DNA from: JAYEHC01 sp964490635
GTDB lineage: Bacteria > Patescibacteriota > Minisyncoccia > JAHIHE01 > JAGLIN01
Assembly (NCBI GenBank): GCA_964490635.1
Contig: CAZBCK010000028.1
Span: forward strand, 1-12,800
Length of the DNA stretch: 12,800 nt
Direction: 5' to 3'
Below, in pieces: positions 1-5,900 of the stretch. A program made the position numbers and the translations under genes. The notes beneath the pieces were generated by a model, which was not told the DNA's origin, did no database searches, and saw nothing but the letters and a program-made list of their open reading frames with translations. Within the stretch, counting starts at the first letter, position 1; each line of letters begins with the position of its first letter.

Positions 1-58
1 TGGTTAGAGCGCGGGACTCATAAGCCCGAGGTCGCGGGTTCGACCCCCGCCCCTGATA
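1..58 (+). tRNA. tRNA with CAT anticodon (Met or Ile2), 5' end cut off by the window edge
   Basis: The window opens inside a tRNA D-loop (GGTTAGAGC). The anticodon loop CTCATAA gives anticodon CAT at 19-21. The T arm is GCGGG-TTCGACC-CCCGC (34-50), followed by the 3' acceptor strand CCCTGAT (51-57) and discriminator A58. No CCA is encoded. The anticodon stem is CGGGA/GCCCG with an A·G mismatch next to the loop, unlike the usual initiator GGG/CCC arrangement, so an elongator tRNA-Met or a lysidine-modified tRNA-Ile2 is more likely. The acceptor 5' half is missing, so the two cannot be separated. Confidence 0.85.
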
Positions 59-93
59 CAAGTTGAGCATTTCTTATTATATACTTGGACAAA

Positions 94-477
94 ATGAAAA
101 AAATTACCGTGATCAAAAACATGCTTCTATTTTTTTGGGGAGTAATAGTGCTTGCTCAATTAACAGGAATATCATAGCATCAAAAAGAATTTTTTAGATC
201 TTGCCAACCAGAAAATATAAATTATAATTCATATAATCCTTATTGTGTTTTAATAACCAAAGAATATCAGGCGCTTGACTCAAAATTTTATATTTGGGTA
301 ACAAAAAAAGTTGAGTCAGACTATGGTCATATTATAAGTTATCCAAATCCTAGTATTATTGATGAACAGGAATTGCAAGATATAAAAATTAATTGGACAA
401 ATGATGGAATTGAGATGGAAACATATTTAAACACAAAAATATTTATTCCAAAAAAAAATTTCATTGGAGGAAGATAA
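94..477 (+). pseudogene. Small putative secreted or membrane-anchored protein gene interrupted by an in-frame TAG
   Basis: An ATG at 94 opens a frame that encodes a lysine start (MKKITVIKN) and a hydrophobic segment (MLLFFWGVIVLAQLTG), as in a signal peptide or anchor. It then meets TAG at 175-177. The same frame stays open for another 99 codons to TAA at 475-477. That second part reads like a folded protein: it has a YNPYCV stretch, ALDSKFYIWVTKK, HIISYPNPSIIDEQ and a C-terminal IFIPKKNFIGGR. No ATG, GTG or TTG after the TAG gives a sensible separate start; the first ATG is at 415. I do not recognise the family. It lies between the partial tRNA and the HD-domain gene on the same strand. It could be a recent nonsense pseudogene, a readthrough gene or a sequencing error; the sequence alone cannot decide. 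Confidence 0.5.
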
Positions 478-550
478 AATTTAGAAACTCTCTGAAAAAC
501 TCTCAAAAAATAATACAACACAGATAGTCATTGATAAATCTAGTAAAATT

Positions 551-1126
551 ATGAAAAAGCAAAGAGAGAATTACAACAAAATCGCTGACCTTCTTTTTGA
601 AATTGGAACTTTGCGGAATATGAAAAGAATGCATTGTCAGACATTGCCGCAAGCGAATGATACAATTGCTTCACATTCGTTTGAAACAGCAATTATCGGA
701 ATGGTTTTGGCCAAAATGGAGAACGCGGATGAAAATAAAATTTTAAAAATGTGCTTGTTTCACGATATTGCCGAAGCAAGAACCGGGGACGCAAATTTTA
801 TTCATTCGCATTATGTCAAAGCAGACGAAGAGAAAGCTATCAAAGATCAATATTCAGGGACTCCTCTTGAAAAAGAAGTTATTGAAATTTTGAATGAATA
901 TAATAAAAGAAAATCGAAAGAAGCAATAATTGCCAAAGATGCTGATTTGATAAATCAAACTATTCTACAATGCAATTATTTAAAAGATTCAAAGAAAGAT
1001 CTGGATAGATGGAATAGGCATAGTACTAAAGGACTGAAAACAAGATCAGCAAAAAAGTTAGTGAAAACAATTACAACAAGAAGTTCGTTTGAGTGGTTCT
1101 ATAGTTTTCCGGATTCCACAAAATAA
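551..1126 (+). CDS. HD-domain phosphohydrolase (YfbR/HDDC2-like, probable 5'-deoxynucleotidase)
   Basis: The 191-residue protein has the metal-binding signature of the HD superfamily: His42 in ASHSFE, His71-Asp72 in LFHDIAEARTGD with Glu75, and a downstream Asp in AKDADLI (130-132). The opening (KIADLLFEIGTLRNMKR) and the spacing match YfbR/HDDC2-type proteins, which remove phosphate from deoxynucleoside monophosphates in nucleotide salvage. The exact substrate is an inference. The C terminus (FEWFYSFPDSTK) is unusually aromatic. The frame is open upstream to about 485 but has no standard start codon there, so ATG 551 is chosen although no Shine-Dalgarno is visible. It stops with TAA, 32 bp before tRNA-Asp. 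It may be transcribed together with that tRNA and end at the terminator at 1241. Confidence 0.85.
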   Translation: MKKQRENYNKIADLLFEIGTLRNMKRMHCQTLPQANDTIASHSFETAIIGMVLAKMENADENKILKMCLFHDIAEARTGDANFIHSHYVKADEEKAIKDQYSGTPLEKEVIEILNEYNKRKSKEAIIAKDADLINQTILQCNYLKDSKKDLDRWNRHSTKGLKTRSAKKLVKTITTRSSFEWFYSFPDSTK

Positions 1127-1158
1127 AATGTTATTAGTTATTAGTCATAAGTTAAATT

Positions 1159-1235
1159 GGGGGCGTAGCTCAGTTGGTTAGAGCATCTGCTTGTCACGCA
1201 GAAGGTCGCGCGTTCGAGTCGCGTCGTCCCCGCCA
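1159..1235 (+). tRNA. tRNA-Asp (GTC)
   Basis: A complete cloverleaf. The acceptor 5' strand GGGGGCG (1159-1165) pairs with CGTCCCC (1225-1231) with one G·T pair. The D arm is GCTCAGTTGGTTAGAGC. The anticodon stem TCTGC/GCAGA encloses GTC at 1193-1195, and the T arm is GCGCG-TTCGAGT-CGCGT. The discriminator is G1232, as expected for Asp, and CCA is encoded at 1233-1235. Confidence 0.97.
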
Positions 1236-1240
1236 ATTGT

Positions 1241-1279
1241 AAAAAACTCTTTAACGGATATTTCCGGAAAGAGTTTTTT
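1241..1279 (+). terminator. Rho-independent terminator after tRNA-Asp
   Basis: The arm AAAAAACTCTTT (1241-1252) pairs perfectly with AAAGAGTTTTTT (1268-1279). The intervening segment contains an inner CGGA/TCCG pairing. The 3' arm itself supplies the U-tract. It begins 5 bp after the tRNA CCA. Confidence 0.85.
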
Positions 1280-1308
1280 GTATTTATCTGCAAGAGAAAG
1301 GAAAAGAC

Positions 1309-1461
1309 AAGCACCCGCTTAGCATGGTTAAAAATGCGGATAAGATCTTAGTCTTGAAAAACGGAAGGATTATTGAATAAAGAACACACAAAGAATTACT
1401 AACAAAAAAGGAGTATATAAGAAACTATATGACCTACAGAAATTTTGAGGAATCTTTTTAA
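1309..1461 (+). pseudogene. Remnant of the C-terminal end of an ABC exporter ATPase
   Basis: In one frame from 1312 the DNA reads HPLSMVKNADKILVLKNGRIIE, then TAA (1378-1380), then RTHKELLTKKEYIRNY and on to TAA at 1459. In ABC-exporter ATPases the H-loop region is typically HRLSTVKNADKIIVLKDGRIVEQGTHKELL, so the match is clear. The conserved Gln codon after Glu has become TAA (one-base change from CAA), and the Arg and Thr of HRLST are replaced by Pro and Met. There is no Walker A, signature or Walker B upstream, because the tRNA and terminator lie there. This is a decayed fragment, probably left by deletion or rearrangement, and it is not expected to make a functional protein. Confidence 0.75.
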
Positions 1462-1491
1462 ACGATTTTTTTTATTTCTCTAATTTTCATC

Positions 1492-2373
1492 TTACATATT
1501 TTCTAAAAAGTCAAATCCTTTAATTTTCCTTTCTATGTTAAATTCAATAAATTTATTCATTAAAAAAACACTGTCTGAAACTAATTTCTGATTAGTTTTT
1601 AATTTTCTGATAATTTTAAAACATTTGTCAAGATGTTCATTATATTCTTCTGTATTATTACCTTTAAATTGAAGCAATCGTAAAAGTTTAATGGCGTTAT
1701 CGCTTATTAAAACATTGGGTAGATGCAAACCCTCGCTCGCGCTTGTTTCAGATGTGAATGAGGGCTCGTATCTACCCACAAGAGATTTTGATGATTTCTG
1801 TAAAATACATTCTTTCCCGACAACTCCGCCCATTGAAAAACTAAAATAATTCTTGTCAGGTTTTATCGGCTTTTCGCAAAAAACACAGTTATTTAATTCC
1901 GGCGAAAAACCAGTGAGATCCAAAATATTTATTTGAAAAAGTAAAATAATTGTTGTAGAGACGAGACAGTGCCTCGTCTCTACAACGCATATTGCCAATT
2001 CATCCAGAAACAACAACGATCTTTTTAATAAATAAAAAATTCTTTCATCCTGATACTCTTCAGCTGTTATTTTATCAACCAGCTCTAAAATGTAGTATGC
2101 CGCGAATGAAAGTTTTAAATTATTTCTTAAACTGGAAAAACTTTTAATAGTTAAACTGCTTGTGATCGTATCAATATTTTTGCCATGCGCCAGAATTATT
2201 TCTGTCCACAAAAAAAGCTCAAGATGGCCCTTGAGTTTCCCTTTCGCCTTCCGCGCGCTCCTCGCCACTGCTTCAATCTTGCCATAATCTCTCGTGTAAA
2301 TATTCAAGATCAAACCGGATTCCAAAAAATTATTTCTTTTTATGATTATCCCTTCGGTTTTATAGGTGGACAT
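1492..2373 (-). CDS. recO: DNA repair protein RecO, with two in-frame palindromic inserts
   Basis: The 293-residue protein starts MSTYKTEGIIIKRNNFLESGLILNIYT, the typical RecO N-terminal OB-fold, with YGKIEAVARSARKAKGKLKGHLELF following. RecO works with RecF and RecR to load RecA on gapped DNA and anneals SSB-coated strands. A helical C-terminal domain begins near residue 85, with a zinc-finger region at 163-189 (NNCVFC and GKEC). Only three of the four usual cysteines are present (C163, C166, C189; Gly186 sits where the fourth would be), so metal binding may be lost or altered. Residues 130-140 (VVETRHCLVST) and about 199-219 (GRYEPSFTSETSASEG) are encoded by palindromic DNA elements, not by ordinary family sequence. 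No Shine-Dalgarno precedes ATG 2373. It is a single gene, divergent from the gene at 2551. Confidence 0.9.
   Translation of the reverse strand: MSTYKTEGIIIKRNNFLESGLILNIYTRDYGKIEAVARSARKAKGKLKGHLELFLWTEIILAHGKNIDTITSSLTIKSFSSLRNNLKLSFAAYYILELVDKITAEEYQDERIFYLLKRSLLFLDELAICVVETRHCLVSTTIILLFQINILDLTGFSPELNNCVFCEKPIKPDKNYFSFSMGGVVGKECILQKSSKSLVGRYEPSFTSETSASEGLHLPNVLISDNAIKLLRLLQFKGNNTEEYNEHLDKCFKIIRKLKTNQKLVSDSVFLMNKFIEFNIERKIKGFDFLENM
1717..1777. repeat. 61 bp palindromic element inside recO
   Basis: An 18 nt left arm at 1717-1734 (begins GGGTAGATGC, ends CCCTC) pairs with the right arm at 1760-1777 (begins GAGGGCTCG, ends TATCTACCC) with three mismatches. The arms enclose a 25 nt GC-richer centre. 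On the minus strand it is translated as GRYEPSFTSETSASEGLHLP without breaking the recO frame. The segment lies between the zinc-finger region and the C-terminal helices, where an insertion could sit in a surface loop. Confidence 0.75.
1955..1987. repeat. 33 bp palindromic element, copy 1 (inside recO)
   Basis: The arms GTTGTAGAGACGAG (1952-1965) and CTCGTCTCTACAAC (1973-1986) are perfect inverted repeats around a 7 nt loop. The 33 nt at 1955-1987 match the ileS copy at 3724-3756 at 32 of 33 positions, in the same orientation. Both are translated on the minus strand as VVETRHCLVST. A chance match of this length between two unrelated genes is not credible. Confidence 0.9.
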
Positions 2374-2406
2374 GAGGGTTGACAGATTATTAAAGTGTGT
2401 TATTTC

Positions 2407-2483
2407 CTTTATTTATAAGGCTTTATTGCATTTTTTCTATTTTTTAAAATATAGAAATAGTGGAGTTAACCTTATAAATAAAG
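2407..2483. repeat. Large AT-rich stem-loop upstream of recO
   Basis: CTTTATTTATAAGG (2407-2420) and CCTTATAAATAAAG (2470-2483) are a perfect 14 bp inverted repeat. Inside it a second hairpin pairs TTTCTAT (2434-2440) with ATAGAAA (2451-2457). It lies between the divergent recO start (2373) and the gene at 2551, so it could be a regulatory palindrome, a cruciform or a small mobile remnant. No ORF is present within it. Confidence 0.6.
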
Positions 2484-2540
2484 AGTAAAATTAATTTATA
2501 AGTATTCGGCTTCAGAGTAGAATCTAGGAAAAACTATTGC

Positions 2541-2546
2541 AGGAGG
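2541..2546 (+). promoter_or_regulatory. Consensus Shine-Dalgarno AGGAGG before ATG 2551
   Basis: A perfect AGGAGG lies 4 bp before ATG 2551. Most genes in this window have no recognisable Shine-Dalgarno, so this site fixes the start of the interrupted gene at 2551 and argues that the frame was, or is, translated from there. Confidence 0.6.
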
Positions 2547-2550
2547 ACGT

Positions 2551-2938
2551 ATGAAAACAAGAACAATAGTATGTTATATAACATTGACTCAGAGCGCACA
2601 TCAGGAAGTACAGTCGTAGGATTGGTTGCGCGGGATGTATAGAAGGATAATGAAAAAAGGAATTTTTGAAAATAAAGAAGAAGAAATATTTCTTGCATTT
2701 TCTTCTGATGAAGTTGCACAACTGTTTCCTATTGGAAAGGTTTTTTCGTCGGAGCTTTTAATAGAAACGATGGAAGAAAGCAGGGAAATTGCTCGTAACG
2801 ATTTGTTTTTTTTTGGGGGGGGGAGCAATAAGAATGGCTCTGGACGATCTCATCACTCTAGAGGTCATAAACAAAGCTTTAGAAAAAATAGAGGAGGGTC
2901 AAGAATATGTAGTCACAAACACAAAGTTAAAAACTTAA
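2551..2938 (+). pseudogene. Unrecognised small gene with an in-frame TAG and a frame change at a T9G9 tract
   Basis: A strong ribosome site leads to ATG 2551, and the frame reads MKTRTIVCYITLTQSAHQEVQS before TAG at 2617-2619. The same frame then stays open (DWLRGMYRRIMKKGIFENKEEE...IARNDLFFF) up to a run of nine T (2806-2814) and nine G (2815-2823). After the run, the original frame turns into Gly/Asn/Ser-rich, shadow-like sequence. The frame beginning with ATG 2834 instead encodes MALDDLITLEVINKALEKI and ends at TAA 2936-2938, just at the terminator. The simplest reading is one gene of about 125 codons whose parts lie in two frames and are broken by one nonsense codon. I do not recognise the family. 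A TTG at 2626 or ATG 2635 could restart translation after the TAG. Homopolymer slippage, programmed or sequencing error, could explain the frame change. Confidence 0.45.
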
Positions 2939-2968
2939 CAAAAGGACACCAAAGTCCTTTTGTTTTTT
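2937..2968 (+). terminator. Convergent (bidirectional) terminator between the 2551 gene and ileS
   Basis: AACAAAAGGAC (2937-2947) pairs perfectly with GTCCTTTTGTT (2954-2964) around a 6 nt loop, followed by T's to 2968. On the minus strand the same hairpin follows the ileS stop by about 14 bp and is trailed by a T-rich stretch. It therefore probably serves both genes. Confidence 0.85.
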
Positions 2969-2981
2969 ATTCACAAATAAA

Positions 2982-5900
2982 TCACTTCCCAATTCCAATC
3001 TTCATTCCCCCATCTCCCAATTTCAATTTCTTTACCAAATCAAAATCACTATCAACTAATTCATCTACAAACTCAATGCTTTTCATCAAGCATTCTTTTT
3101 TTATATAATCTCCCCATTTATTAAAAACTTTTTTTACATTCCCACTATTCTCGGTAAAACTGTATTTAACCAAAATAATATCATCCCGACTATATTTTGC
3201 CTCTTTTCTCATGACTTGAATGTGCCGTATCAATTCCCGCGCCTGTCCTTCTAATTTTAATTCATCGGTTATTTCAATATTTAACGCAATTTTAATTTTA
3301 CCATCATCCTCACAAATCCAATTATCTTTTTCAACAATTTTATCCACAAATTCAATATCTTTCACATTTAATTCATCTTTTATTAAATCCAATAATTCAT
3401 CATCAACAACTTTTAACTTTATAGCTTTATAGACTTGTAACTTGCTTAACGGCTGTCTTACTTTCAAACCATTCTTTGCTCTTATCGCCAGTCCTAAAGC
3501 GACAACGCCTCTTACAAAATTCATCTCATTACTAACTTTTTCATCAATCATTTTTTTATTAGCAACAGGGTAATCTTCAAGATGAACTGACTCTTTATTC
3601 TCTGTTAAATTCCGGTAAATTTCGTCTGCTATAAATGGCATAAACGGCGCAAGAAGTTTTGAATACTCAACCAGAATATAATATAAAGTCTGAAACGCAA
3701 AATCTCTGTCTTTTATGTTGTCCGTAGAGACGAGGCAGTGCCTCGTCTCTACAACGGAAATAAATCTCTTTCTTGATCGCCGGACATACCAGTTTGATAA
3801 TTTATCAACAAATTCTCGCAACGGTCTCGCCGCTTTTGCCAGATCGTAATCCTGCATTTGCTTATTCACTTCTTCAACCAAAATATTAAACTCCGACAAA
3901 ATCCACTTATCCAAAAGATTGGAAGAGTTTCCAAAAATCCCCCTAGCCCCCTTTTTCAAAGAGAGAGTTTTGGTTCCCCCTTTAGCAAAGGAGGTTAGGG
4001 GGATTTCTGCGTTAGGGGTTACATTCATCACTAAAAATAAATAAACATTCCACAAAGTCAGAATAAATCTTTTCAAAACTTCTTCCACGCCTTTCTCAGA
4101 AAAATTAAGATTTTCCGCTTTCATCACGGGAGAAGTTAGTAAATAATATCGCAACGCATCTGCGCCGTATTTCTCAATCAGCAAGTTCGGCTCGGGATAA
4201 TTTTTCAGTCGCTTGCTCATTTTCTGTCCGTTTTCCGCCAGCACTATTCCATTAGCAATCACATTTTTGAAAGCCGGTTTGTCAAAAAGCACCGTTGATA
4301 AAACTATCAAGGTGTAAAACCAACCGCGTGTTTGGTCTATTCCTTCAGCAATAAAATCAGCCGGAAAACTTTTCTCAAATTTATTCTTGTTTTCAAAAGG
4401 ATAATGGCATTGCGCGTAAGGCATAGAACCGGATTCAAACCAGCAGTCAAAAACATCACCGACTATTTTCGCTTCCTCGCCACACTTAGAACATTTTATT
4501 TTTATCTTATCAATATTCGGTTTGTGCAAATCAAATCTCTCGCCTTTTTCATCAGCGTAAAAAATATTTTGCTCCGCGTTTCCAAATAGCCACTCTGCCT
4601 TAAGAGTTTTTTCAATCGAATATTCGTTTATAATCCTATTAAACATCGCGTTTATTCCACCATGGGCAACAACTAAAATATTTTTTCCCGAATATTTTTC
4701 CACGCACTCATCTATAAATTTTCTAACTCTATTTTCAATATCCTGTCTTGATTCTCCGTCTCCACCGAAAGTAAAATTGTATCTTTTTTTACTATCGCCT
4801 GATTTTTTAATTTTCTCATATTCATCATACAATTCGCTTTTTCCCAGAAGATCTTTTTCTGAACATCCGTTCCATTTTCCAAAATCATATTCCTTAACAA
4901 GATTATTTTCTGTGACTTTTAATTTTAGTTCTTTGTTTATTATTTCCGTTGTTTGCTTAGCGCGTTTGATTGGAGAAGTGATTATAAAATCAATTTCCTG
5001 ATTCTTCAAATCTTTCGCTACAGCTTCACATTGTTTAATTCCTTTTTTAGTCAAATTATATTTATTAGACCCTCCCGCTTTAATTTTTAAAACATTACTC
5101 TCACTTTCCCCATGGCGCAATAAAATAAATTTGGTTATTTTTTGAGACGTCTTGTTTCTTAGATCATCAATAGAATTTATAACTTCAATATTTTTACACT
5201 TCTCGCATCGCCAAATCGGCAAAGGCGCCCCCCAAAATCGGCTTCTTGAAATCGCCCAATCCCGCGCGTCCTCCAGCCATTTCCCAAACCGTCCGTTTTT
5301 GATATATTCCGGCGTCCAGTTTATTTCCTGATTATTCGCAACCATTTTATCTTTTATTTCTGTCACTTTCACAAACCAAGAACTCGTCGCGTAATTCAAC
5401 AAGGGAGTATCGCACCGCCAACAATGCGGATAGCTATGTTTATAATTTTCTTTGTTAAATAATTTATGATTTTCCTCAAGATATTTCACAATTTTCTCAT
5501 CCGTCTCCCTCGGATTTCTTTTCGGTTTTACTTCTCTACCCCTGTCGTTGGCTCCAGTCTCTTGACTGGATCCTGTTGTGAAATCTCCTCGCGTATTGTT
5601 GGTTCCATAGTCATGTAGAGCTGTGGAACCTTCCTGCAAATCATCGTTAGCTTCACCGTCTTGACTCCTCTCTTCTTGATTCCCTTCTTGAGAGGGGCAA
5701 TTCGCGAAGCGGATGGGGTGTGTTAAATTTGTGAAATCTCCTCGCTCCCTAAAATCCACCACCTCACTTTTAAATCTCCCATCCATTCCAACATGTTGCA
5801 CAAACGGCAAATTATATTTCTCCGCCAACTTCATATCATCATCCCCAAACGCCGGCGCAATATGCACCACACCAGTCCCTTCTTCCGTCGTCACAAAATC

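Noticed and set aside
339..521. 60-codon minus-strand frame
   Set aside because: It is Phe/Ile/Ser-rich and antisense to the protein-like frame at 94-477; no ribosome site precedes it.
94..2938. Genetic code change with TAG read as an amino acid
   Set aside because: ybeY ends with TAG at 10845-10847 at the expected C-terminal position, and only non-core frames have internal TAG; other accessory frames are broken by TAA.
4332..4589. Plus-strand frame overlapping the phosphatase-to-synthetase junction
   Set aside because: It is antisense to well-conserved IleRS sequence and has no start signal or recognisable protein features.
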